64,000 nt of DNA from Sepiola atlantica (lineage: Eukaryota > Mollusca > Cephalopoda > Sepiida > Sepiolidae), in assembly GCA_963556195.1 (NCBI GenBank), contig CAUVYP010001208.1, positions 5,146,001 to 5,210,000 of the forward strand, in the 5' to 3' direction. Shown here piece after piece: positions 1 through 9,945 of this stretch (within the stretch, counting starts at the first letter, position 1; each line of letters begins with the position of its first letter). The notes beneath the pieces were generated by a model. The model saw only the letters and a program-made list of their open reading frames with translations, had not been told where the DNA came from and searched no databases. A program made the position numbers and the translations under genes.

Positions 1-91
1 GTTCTACTGTAGTACCAAGTTTCAGAAGTGCAGCTCTTGTACTGCCGGAGATATGTCGATACAAACTGAATACGCAAACTATCAACAAAAT
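1..91. repeat. Partial monomer at left edge
   Basis: This is the right half (about monomer positions 96-186) of a monomer cut by the window edge. It carries the variant ctactgtagtacc, otherwise seen near 37,565, and ends with the actatcaac junction that precedes K-class monomers. The next monomer, at 92, is indeed class K. Confidence 0.95.
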
Positions 92-334
92 TTAGTGCGA
101 TTTAAAGTTGATATCGCTTTTGTTTATAACTTCCCCATTCTTTAGAATTGTGCAACGAAACTTTGCAGAGATAAGCGGAGTCACATGCTCTACTGAAGTA
201 TCAAGTTTCAGAAGTGCAGCTCTTTTACTGCCGGAGATATGTCGATACAAACTGAATACGCAAAACATCGACAAAATTTAGCGCGTTTTAAAGTTGATAT
301 CGCTTTTGTTTATAACTTCCACATTTATTCGAAT

Positions 335-355
335 TGTGCAACGAAACTTTGCACA
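335..355. repeat. Short dyad inside the monomer (example copy)
   Basis: tgtgcaa and ttgcaca are perfect reverse complements separated by 7 bases, at monomer positions 58-64 and 72-78. The dyad is intact in B, G and Q monomers. It is shortened in C, D, H, J and K because position 77 is g, and interrupted in E by the change at position 62. A second imperfect stem is gtaccaag/cttgtac at positions 107-114 and 131-137, with one bulged base. Whether either forms a hairpin or binds a protein cannot be told from sequence. Confidence 0.7.
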
Positions 356-835
356 GATTAGCGGAGTCACATTTTCTACTGAAGTACTAAGTTTCAGAAG
401 TGCAGCTCTTGTATTGCCGGAGATATGTCGATACAAACTGAATACGCAAAACGTCGACAAAATTTAGCGCGTTTTAAAGTTGATATCGCTTTTGTTTATA
501 ACTTCCACATTTATTCGAATTGTGCAACGAAACTTTGCACAGATTAGCTGAGTCACATTTTCTACTGAAGTACCAAGTTTCAGAAGTGCAGCTCTTGTAC
601 TGCCGGAGATATGTCGATACAAACTGAATACGCAAAACATCAACAAAATTTAGCGCGTTTTAAAGTTAGTATCGCTTTTGTTTATAACTTCCACATTTAT
701 TCGAATTGTGCAACGAAACTTTGCAATGATTAGCGGAGTCACATGTTCTACTGAAGTACCAAGTTTCAGAAGTGCAGCTCTAGTACTGCCGGAGATATGT
801 CGATACAAACTGAATACGCAAACTATCAACAAAAT

Positions 836-1021
836 TTAGTGCGATTTAAAGTTGATATCGCTTTTGTTTATAACTTCACCATTCTTTAGAATTGTGCAAC
901 GAAACTTTGCAGAGATAAGCGGAGTCACATGCTCTACTGAAGTACCAAGTTTCAGAAGTGCAGCTCTTGTACTGCCGGAGATATGTCGATACAAACTGAA
1001 TACGCAAAACATCGACAAAAT
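836..1021. repeat. Class K monomer, subtype K1 (representative)
   Basis: K is the most divergent class but still exactly 186 bp. Its left end reads ttagtgcgatttaaag, positions 42-56 read caccattctttagaa (losing BstBI), and the window is cagagataagcggagtcac then atgctc. It is almost always preceded by a monomer ending actatcaac and itself ends acatcgac, so the K-specific segment begins in the last 15 bp of the previous monomer. Some copies have tcccc or tcacc at 42-46. About 38 K monomers of both subtypes are present. Confidence 0.9.
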
Positions 1022-1207
1022 TTAGCGCGTTTTAAAGTTGATATCGCTTTTGTTTATAACTTCCACATTTATTCGAATTGTGCAACGAAACTTTGCAGAC
1101 AGTCGCGGAGGCACATGTTCTACTGAAGTACCAAGTTTCAGAAGTGCAGCTCTTGTACTGCCGGAGATATGTCGATACAAACTGAATACGCAAAACATCA
1201 ACAAAAT
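1022..1207. repeat. Class H monomer (representative)
   Basis: Class H resembles C but has gcggaggcacatg (g at position 90). H typically follows K in the left part of the window (1,022, 4,556, 12,550, 20,358, 23,147, 26,681). Variants with gcggaggcacattttc and a normal left end occur at 38,025, 39,883 and 41,184. Confidence 0.87.
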
Positions 1208-1393
1208 TTAGCGCGTTTTAAAGTTGATATCGCTTTTGTTTATAACTTCCACATTTATTCGAATTGTGCAACGAAACTTTGCACAGATTAGCGGAGTCAC
1301 ATTTTCTACTGAAGTACTAAGTTTCAGAAGTGCAGCTTTTGTACTGCCGGAGATATGTCGATACAAACTGAATACGCAAAACATCAACAAAAT

Positions 1394-1579
1394 TTAGCGC
1401 GTTTAAAAGTTGATATCGCTTTTGTTTATAACTTCCACATTTATTCGAATTGTGCAACGAAACTTTGCAGACAGTCGCGGAGGCACATTTTCTACTGAAG
1501 TAATAAGTTTCAGAAGTGCAGCTCTTGTACTGCCGGAGATATGTCGATACAAACTGAATACGCAAAACATCAACAAAAT
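1394..1579. repeat. Class J monomer (representative)
   Basis: Class J has the H-like window gcggaggcacattttc plus a distinctive left end, gtttaaaagttg instead of gttttaaagttg. The shifted A/T adds an early stop to the minus-strand frame, which then has 58 sense codons. J nearly always follows a B monomer with gcttttgtac: 1,394, 10,132, 11,062, 12,922 and their duplicates, then 25,937 and 28,727. The pair therefore moves as a dimer. It is not seen after 28,912. Confidence 0.85.
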
Positions 1580-2509
1580 TTAGCGCGTTTTAAAGTTGAT
1601 ATCGCTTTTGTTTATAACTTCCACATTTATTCGAATTGTGCAACGAAACTTTGCACAGATTAGCGGAGTCACATGTTCTACTGAAGTACCAAGTTTTAGA
1701 AGTGCAGCTCTTGTACTGCCGGAGATATGTCGATACAAACTGAATACGCAAACTATCAACAAAATTTAGTGCGATTTAAAGTTGATATCGCTTTTGTTTA
1801 TAACTTCCCCATTCTTTAGAATTGTGCAACGAAACTGTGCAGAGATAAGCGGAGTCACATGCTCTACTGAAGTATCAAGTTTCAGAAGTGCAGCTCTTTT
1901 ACTGCCGGAGATATGTCGATACAAACTGAATACGCAAAACATCGACAAAATTTAGCGCGTTTTAAAGTTGATATCGCTTTTGTTTATAACTTCCACATTT
2001 ATTCGAATTGTGCAACGAAACTTTGCACAGATTAGCGGAGTCACATTTTCTACTGAAGTACTAAGTTTCAGAAGTGCAGCTCTTGTATTGCCGGAGATAT
2101 GTCGATACAAACTGAATACGCAAAACATCGACAAAATTTAGCGCGTTTTAAAGTTGATATCGCTTTTGTTTATAACTTCCACATTTATTCGAATTGTGCA
2201 ACGAAACTTTGCACAGATTAGCGGCGTCACATGTTCTACTGAAGTACCAAGTTTAAGAAGCGCAGCTCTTGTACTGCCGGAGATATGTCGATACAAACTG
2301 AATACGCAAAACATCAACAAAATTTAGCGCGTTTTAAAGTTAGTATCGCTTTTGTTTATAACTTCCACATTTATTCGAATTGTGCAACGAAACTTTGCAG
2401 ACAGTCGCGGAGACACATGTTCTACTGAAGTACCAAGTTTCAGAAGTGCAGCTCTTGTACTGCCGGAGATATGTCGATACAAACTGAATACGCAAAACAT
2501 CAACAAAAT

Positions 2510-2695
2510 TTAGCGCGTTTTAAAGTTGATATCGCTTTTGTTTATAACTTCCACATTTATTCGAATTGTGCAACGAAACTTTGCAGAGATAAGCGGAGTC
2601 ACATGCTCTACTGAAGTACCAAGTTTCAGAAGTGCAGCTCTTGTACTGCCGGAGATATGTCGATACAAACTGAATACGCAAACATCGACAAAATT
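2510..2695. repeat. Recombinant monomer: standard left, K right
   Basis: Positions 1-56 are of the standard type (ttagcgcg, ttccacatttattcg), but the window is K-type (cagagataagc, catgctc) and the end is acatcgac. The switch therefore lies between about positions 56 and 77. Unlike Q, the whole variable window is from K, so this is an independent exchange. The A-run before the end is one base short (gcaaacatcg). Confidence 0.8.
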
Positions 2696-3067
2696 TAGCG
2701 CGTTTTAAAGTTGATATCGCTTTTGTTTATAACTTCCACATTTATTCGAAATGTGCAACGAAACTTTGACAGACAGTCGCGGAGGCACATGTTCTACTGA
2801 AGTACCAAGTTTCAGAAGTGCAGCTCTTGTACTGCCGGAGATATGTCGATACAAACTGAATACGCAAAACAACAACAAAATTTAGCGCGTTTTAAAGTTG
2901 ATATCGCTTTTGTTTATAACTTTCACATTTATTCGAATTGTGAAACGAAACTTTGCAGACCGTCGCGGAGACACACGTTCTACTGAAGTACCAAGTTTCA
3001 GAAGTGCAGCTCTTGTACTGCCGGAGATATGTCGATACAAACTGAATACGCAAAACATCAACAAAAT

Positions 3068-3253
3068 TTAGCGCGTTTTAAAGTTGATATCGCTTTTGTT
3101 TATAACTTCCACATTTATTCGAATTGTGCAACGAAACTTTGCACAGATTAGCGGAGTCACATTTTCTACTGAAGTACCAAGTTTCAGAAGTGCAGCTCTT
3201 GTACTGCCGGAGATATGTCGATACAAACTGAATACGCAAAACATCAACAAAAT
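3068..3253. repeat. Class B monomer (representative)
   Basis: Class B is the commonest form. Its variable window (positions 75-98) reads cacagattagc then ggagtcacatttt. Positions 58-64 (tgtgcaa) and 72-78 (ttgcaca) form a perfect 7-bp inverted repeat. Sub-variants differ in the right part: ctaagtttc at 110-118, cttgtattg at 131-139 (for example 278, 1,952 and 3,626) or gcttttgtac at 128-137 (for example 1,208 and 9,946). The last of these is nearly always followed by a class J monomer in the left third of the window. Confidence 0.93.
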
Positions 3254-3439
3254 TTAGCGCGTTTGAAAGTTGATATCGCTTTTGTTTATAACTTCCACAT
3301 TTATTCGAATTGTGCGACGAAACTTTGCAGACTGTCGCGGAGACACATGTTCTACTGAAGTACCAAGTTTCAGAAGTGCAGCTCTTGTACTGCCGGAGAT
3401 ATGTCGATACAAACTGAATACGCAAAACATCAACAAAAT

Positions 3440-3625
3440 TTAGCGCGTTTTAAAGTTGATATCGCTTTTGTTTATAACTTCCACATTTATTCGAATTGTG
3501 CAACGAAACTTTGCACAGATTAGCGGAGTCACATGTTCTACTGAAGTACCAAGTTTCAGAAGTGCAGCTCTTGTACTGCCGGAGATATGTCGATACAAAC
3601 TGAATACGCAAAACATCAACAAAAT
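3440..3625. repeat. Class G monomer (representative)
   Basis: Class G matches class B through position 95 but has catgttc instead of cattttc (g at position 96), the ending shared with C, H and F. It keeps the 7-bp dyad of class B. A sub-variant reads catgtactactg (4,184, which is F-like, and 28,355, 37,467, 49,551, 51,225 and 56,805). G monomers often end in actatcaac and are then followed by K. Confidence 0.9.
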
Positions 3626-6220
3626 TTAGCGCGTTTTAAAGTTGATATCGCTTTTGTTTATAACTTCCACATTTATTCGAATTGTGCAACGAAACTTTGC
3701 ACAGATTAGCGGAGTCACATTTTCTACTGAAGTACTAAGTTTCAGAAGTGCAGCTCTTGTATTGCCGGAGATATGTCGATACAAACTGAATACGCAAAAC
3801 ATCGACAAAATTTAGCGCGTTTGAAAGTTGATATCGCTTTTGTTTATAACTTCCACATTTATTCGAATTGTGCAACGAAACTTTGCACAGATTAGCGGAG
3901 TCACATGTTCTACTGAAGTACCAAGTTTAAGAAGTGCAGCTCTTGTACTGCCGGAGATATGTCGATACAAACTGAATACGCAAAACATCAACAAAATTTA
4001 GCGCGTTTTAAAGTTAGTATCGCTTTTGTTTATAACTTCCACATTTATTCGAATTGTGCAACGAAACTTTGCAGACAGTCGCGGAGACACATGTTCTACT
4101 GAAGTACCAAGTTTCAGAAGTGCAGCTCTTGTACTGCCGGAGATATGTCGATACAAACTGAATACGCAAAACATCAACAAAATTTAGCGCGTTTTAAAGT
4201 TGATATCGCTTTTGTTTATAACTTCCACATTTATTCGAATTGTGCAACGAAACTTTGCAATGATTAGCGGAGTCACATGTACTACTGAAGTACCAAGTTT
4301 CAGAAGTGCAGCTCTTGTACTGCCGGAGATATGTCGATACAAACTGAATACGCAAACTATCAACAAAATTTAGTGCGATTTAAAGTTGATATCGCTTTTG
4401 TTTATAACTTCACCATTCTTTAGAAGTGTGCAACGAAACTTTGCAGAGATAAGCGGAGTCACATGCTCTACTGAAGTACCAAGTTTCAGAAGTGCAGCTC
4501 TTGTACTGCCGGAGATATGTCGATACAAACTGAATACGCAAAACATCGACAAAATTTAGCGCGTTTTAAAGTTGATATCGCTTTTGTTTATAACTTCCAC
4601 ATTTATTCGAATTGTGCAACGAAACTTTGCAGACAGTCGCGGAGGTACATGTTCTACTGAAGTACCAAGTTTCAGAAGTGCAGCTCTTGTACTGCCGGAG
4701 ATATGTCGATACAAACTGAATACGCAAAACATCAACAAAATTTAGCGCGTTTTAAAGTTGATATCGCTTTTGTTTATAACTTCCACATTTATTCGAATTG
4801 TGCAACGAAACTTTGCACAGATTAGCGGAGTCACATGTTCTACTGAAGTACCAAGTTTCAGAAGTGCAGCTCTTGTACTGCCGGAGATATGTCGATACAA
4901 ACTGAATACGCAAAACATCAACAAAATTTAGCGCGTTTTAAAGTTGATATCGCTTTTGTTTATAACTTCCACATTTATTCGAATTGTGCAACGAAACTTT
5001 GCACAGATTAGCGGAGTCACATTTTCTACTGAAGTACCAAGTTTCAGAAGTGCAGCTCTTGTACTGCTTGAGATATGTCGATACAAACTGAATACGCAAA
5101 ACATCAACAAAATTTAGCGCGTTTGAAAGTTGATATCGCTTTTGTTTATAACTTCCACATTTATTCGAATTGTGCAACGAAACTTTGCAGACAGTCGCGG
5201 AGACACATGTTCTACTGAAGTACCAAGTTTCAGAAGTGCAGCTCTTGTACTGCCGGAGATATGTCGATACAAACTGAATACGCAAAACATCAACAAAATT
5301 TAGCGCGTTTTAAAGTTGATATCGCTTTTGTTTATAACTTCCACATTTATTCGAATTGTGCAACGAAACTTTGCACAGATTAGCGGAGTCACATGCTCTA
5401 CTGAAGTATCAAGTTTCAGAAGTGCAGCTCTTTTACTGCCGGAGATATGTCGATACAAACTGAATACGCAAAACATCGACAAAATTTAGCGCGTTTTAAA
5501 GTTGATATCGCTTTTGTTTATAACTTCCACATTTATTCGAATTGTGCAACGAAACTTTGCACAGATTAGCGGAGTCACATTTTCTACTGAAGTACTAAGT
5601 TTCAGAAGTGCAGCTCTTGTATTGCCGGAGATATGTCGATACAAACTGAATACGCAAAACATCGACAAAATTTAGCGCGTTTTAAAGTTGATATCGCTTT
5701 TGTTTATAACTTCCACATTTATTCGAATTGTGCAACGAAACTTTGCACAGATTAGCGGAGTCACATTTTCTACTGAAGTACCAAGTTTCAGAAGTGCAGC
5801 TCTTGTACTGCCGGAGATATGTCGATACAAACTGAATACGCAAAACATCAACAAAATTTAGCGCGTTTTAAAGTTAGTATCGCTTTTGTTTATAACTTCC
5901 ACATTTATTGGAATTGTGCAACGAAACTTTGCAGACAGTCGCGGAGACACATGTTCTACTGAAGTACCAAGTTTCAGAAGTGCAGCTCTTGTACTGCCGG
6001 AGATATGTCGATACAAACTGAATACGCAAAACATCAACAAAATTTAGCGCGTTTTAAAGTTGATATCGCTTTTGTTTATAACTTCCACATTTATTCGAAT
6101 TGTGCAACGAAACTTTGCACAGATTAGCGGAGTCACATGCTCTACTGAAGTATCAAGTTTCAGAAGTGCAGCTCTTTTACTGCCGGAGATATGTCGATAC
6201 AAACTGAATACGCAAAACAT

Positions 6221-6231
6221 CGAAAAATTAG
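6221..6231. other. 2-bp deletion at a monomer junction
   Basis: The junction reads catcgaaaaattagcg instead of catcgacaaaatttagcg, so this period is 184 bp. The same change is present near 8,823, 14,029 and 16,631. Its fourfold presence tracks two nested duplications, 2,602 bp and 7,808 bp, which makes it a useful marker for their order: the deletion came first, then the 2.6-kb copy, then the 7.8-kb copy. Confidence 0.85.
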
Positions 6232-7157
6232 CGCGTTTTAAAGTTGATATCGCTTTTGTTTATAACTTCCACATTTATTCGAATTGTGCAACGAAACTTT
6301 GCACAGATTAGCGGAGTCACATTTTCTACTGAAGTACTAAGTTTCAGAAGTGCAGCTCTTATATTGCCGGAGATATGTCGATACAAACTGAATACGCAAA
6401 ACATCGACAAAATTTAGCGCGTTTTAAAGTTGATATCGCTTTTGTTTATAACTTCCACATTTATTCGAATTGTGCAACGAAACTTTGCACAGATTAGCGG
6501 AGTCACATTTTCTACTGAAGTACCAAGTTTCAGAAGTGCAGCTCTTGTACTGCCGGAGATATGTCGATACAAACTGAATACGCAAAACATCAACAAAATT
6601 TAGCGCGTTTTAAAGTTAGTATCGCTTTTGTTTATAACTTCCACATTTATTGGAATTGTGCAACGAAACTTTGCAGACAGTCGCGGAGACACATGTTCTA
6701 CTGAAGTACCAAGTTTCAGAAGTGCAGCTCTTGTACTGCCGGAGATATGTCGATACAAACTGAATACGCAAAACATCAACAAAATTTAGCGCGTTTTAAA
6801 GTTGATATCGCTTTTGTTTATAACTTCCACATTTATTCGAATTGTGCAACGAAACTTTGCACAGATTAGCGGAGTCACATGTTCTACTGAAGTACCAAGT
6901 TTCAGAAGTGCAGCTCTTGTACTGCCGGAGATATGTCGATACAAACTGAATACGCAAAACATCAACAAAATTTAGCGCGTTTGAAAGTTGATATCGCTTT
7001 TGTTTATAACTTCCACATTTATTCGAATTGTGCAACGAAACTTTGCAGACAGTCGCGGAGACACATGTTCTACTGAAGTACCAAGTTTCAGAAGTGCAGC
7101 TCTTGTACTGCCGGAGATATGTCGATACAAACTGAATACGCAAAACATCAACAAAAT

Positions 7158-7343
7158 TTAGCGCGTTTTAAAGTTGATATCGCTTTTGTTTATAACTTCC
7201 ACATTTATTCGAATTGTGCAACGAAACTTTGCACAGATTAGCGGAGTCACATGCTCTACTGAAGTATCAAGTTTCAGAAGTGCAGCTCTTTTACTGCCGG
7301 AGATATGTCGATACAAACTGAATACGCAAAACATCGACAAAAT
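7158..7343. repeat. Class Q monomer: G/K recombinant (representative)
   Basis: The left half is standard (ttccacatttattcg, cacagattagc). From about position 96 onward it is K-type: catgctc, gaagtatcaag, cttttactg and the acatcgac end. The switch lies between positions 83 and 96. Q occurs at 5,300, 6,044, 7,158, 7,902 and 8,646 and in the second 7.8-kb copy at 13,852, 14,966, 15,710 and 16,454. It heads the tetramer HOR. The simplest reading is one crossover or conversion between a G and a K monomer, later amplified. Confidence 0.85.
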
Positions 7344-9945
7344 TTAGCGCGTTTTAAAGTTGATATCGCTTTTGTTTATAACTTCCACATTTATTCGAAT
7401 TGTGCAACGAAACTTTGCACAGATTAGCGGAGTCACATTTTCTACTGAAGTACTAAGTTTCAGAAGTGCAGCTCTTGTATTGCCGGAGATATGTCGATAC
7501 AAACTGAATACGCAAAACATCGACAAAATTTAGCGCGTTTTAAAGTTGATATCGCTTTTGTTTATAACTTCCACATTTATTCGAATTGTGCAACGAAACT
7601 TTGCACAGATTAGCGGAGTCACATTTTCTACTGAAGTACCAAGTTTCAGAAGTGCAGCTCTTGTACTGCCGGAGATATGTCGATACAAACTGAATACGCA
7701 AAACATCAACAAAATTTAGCGCGTTTTAAAGTTAGTATCGCTTTTGTTTATAACTTCCACATTTATTGGAATTGTGCAACGAAACTTTGCAGACAGTCGC
7801 GGAGACACATGTTCTACTGAAGTACCAAGTTTCAGAAGTGCAGCTCTTGTACTGCCGGAGATATGTCGATACAAACTGAATACGCAAAACATCAACAAAA
7901 TTTAGCGCGTTTTAAAGTTGATATCGCTTTTGTTTATAACTTCCACATTTATTCGAATTGTGCAACGAAAATTTGCACAGATTAGCGGAGTCACATGCTC
8001 TACTGAAGTATCAAGTTTCAGAAGTGCAGCTCTTTTACTGCCGGAGATATGTCGATACAAACTGAATACGCAAAACATCGACAAAATTTAGCGCGTTTTA
8101 AAGTTGATATCGCTTTTGTTTATAACTTCCACATTTATTCGAATTGTGCAACGAAACTTTGCACAGATCAGCGGAGTCACATTTTCTACTGAAGTACTAA
8201 GTTTCAGAAGTGCAGCTCTTGTATTGCCGGAGATATGTCGATACAAACTGAATACGCAAAACATCGACAAAATTTAGCGCGTTTTAAAGTTGATATCGCT
8301 TTTGTTTATAACTTCCACATTTATTCGAATTGTGCAACGAAACTTTGCACAGATTAGCGGAGTCACATTTTCTACTGAAGTACCAAGTTTCAGAAGTGCA
8401 GCTCTTGTACTGCCGGAGATATGTCGATACAAACTGAATACGCAAAACATCAACAAAATTTAGCGCGTTTTAAAGTTAGTATCGCTTTTGTTTATAACTT
8501 CCACATTTATTGGAATTGTGCAACGAAACTTTGCAGACAGTCGCGGAGACACATGTTCTACTGAAGTACCAAGTTTCAGAAGTGCAGCTCTTGTACTGCC
8601 GGAGATATGTCGATACAAACTGAATACGCAAAACATCAACAAAATTTAGCGCGTTTTAAAGTTGATATCGCTTTTGTTTATAACTTCCACATTTATTCGA
8701 ATTGTGCAACGAAACTTTGCACAGATTAGCGGAGTCACATGCTCTACTGAAGTATCAAGTTTCAGAAGTGCAGCTCTTTTACTGCCGGAGATATGTCGAT
8801 ACAAACTGAATACGCAAAACATCGAAAAATTAGCGCGTTTTAAAGTTGATATCGCTTTTGTTTATAACTTCCACATTTATTCGAATTGTGCAACGAAACT
8901 TTGCACAGATTAGCGGAGTCACATTTTCTACTGAAGTACTAAGTTTCAGAAGTGCAGCTCTTATATTGCCGGAGATATGTCGATACAAACTGAATACGCA
9001 AAACATCGACAAAATTTAGCGCGTTTTAAAGTTGATATCGCTTTTGTTTATAACTTCCACATTTATTCGAATTGTGCAACGAAACTTTGCACAGATTAGC
9101 GGAGTCACATTTTCTACTGAAGTACCAAGTTTCAGAAGTGCAGCTCTTGTACTGCCGGAGATATGTCGATACAAACTGAATACGCAAAACATCAACAAAA
9201 TTTAGCGCGTTTTAAAGTTAGTATCGCTTTTGTTTATAACTTCCACATTTATTGGAATTGTGCAACGAAACTTTGCAGACAGTCGCGGAGACACATGTTC
9301 TACTGAAGTACCAAGTTTCAGAAGTGCAGCTCTTGTATTGCCGGAGATATGTCGATACAAACTGAATACGCAAAACATTGACAAAATTTAGCGCGTTTTA
9401 AAGTTGATATCGCTTTTGTTTATAACTTCCACATTTATTCGAATTGTGCAACGAAACTTTGCACAGATTAGCGGAGTCACATTTTCTACTAAAGTACCAA
9501 GTTTCAGAAGTGCAGCTCTTGTACTGCCGGAGATATGTCGATACAAACTGAATACGCAAAACATCAACAAAATTTAGCGCGTTTTAAAGTTGGTATCGCT
9601 TTTGTTTATAACTTCCACATTTATTCGAATTGTGCAACGAAACTTTGCAGACAGTCGCGGAGACACATGTTCTACTGAAGTACCAAGTTTCAGAAGTGCA
9701 GCTCTTGTACTGCCGGAAATATGTCGATACAAACTGAATACGCAAACTATCAACAAAATTTAGTGCGATTTAAAGTTGATATCGCTTTTGTTTATAACTT
9801 CACCATTCTTAAGAATTGTGCAAGGAAACTTTGCAGAGATAAGCGGAGTCACATGCTCTACTGAAGTACCAAGTTTCAGAAGTGCAGCTCTTGTACTGCC
9901 GGAGATATGTCGATACAAACTGAATACGCAAAATATCGACAAAAT

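Larger units (their letters stand above)
92..5768. repeat. Left mixed block of about 30 monomers
   Basis: Monomer order from 92: K1, B, B, C/F chimera, K1, H, B, J, G, K1, B, G, C, K chimera, H, E, B, C, G, B, G, C, F, K1, H, G, B, C, Q, B, and the left half of a B. Its first third resembles the run 11,434-13,293 of the 7.8-kb unit (K, B, B, C, F, K, H, B, J, G), with one monomer lost here at 650, so the two are older relatives. The monomer at 2,696 carries a 1-bp insertion (tttgacagacag) that offsets a 1-bp loss in the preceding junction near 2,680. Confidence 0.85.
5300..9387. repeat. Tetramer HOR series (744-bp unit Q, B, B, C)
   Basis: The four-monomer word Q, B with cttgtattg (or ttatattg), B, C with tggaattg starts at 5,300, 6,044, 7,158, 7,902 and 8,646. 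A G,C dimer separates the second and third copies. The copies at 6,044 and 8,646 share a 2-bp deletion at the Q end and a ttatattg variant in the next B, so they descend from one another. The copies at 7,158 and 7,902 lack both. The last C (9,202) has a cttgtattg right half, another exchange point. The segment from 5,769 on recurs 7,808 bp downstream. Confidence 0.85.

Noticed and set aside
92..274. Repeated minus-strand open frame of about 60 codons in almost every monomer, read as a small protein family
   Set aside because: It appears only because the monomer is 62 codons long. Many copies need a TTG start, there is no ribosome-binding or promoter context, 1-2 bp deletions break it freely, J and other classes truncate it, and two other frames are equally open over the same DNA.
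325..350. CENP-B box on the minus strand (tttcgttgcacaattcg)
   Set aside because: It has TTCG, four bases, then A as in the box, but ATTC stands where CGGG is required. I see no better match in any class window.
3118..3159. Pol III promoter: ttcgaat resembles a B box core and tagcggagtca resembles an A box
   Set aside because: The A-like motif lies downstream of the B-like one within a monomer, and across monomers the spacing is about 145 bp. The match to the rest of the B box is poor.
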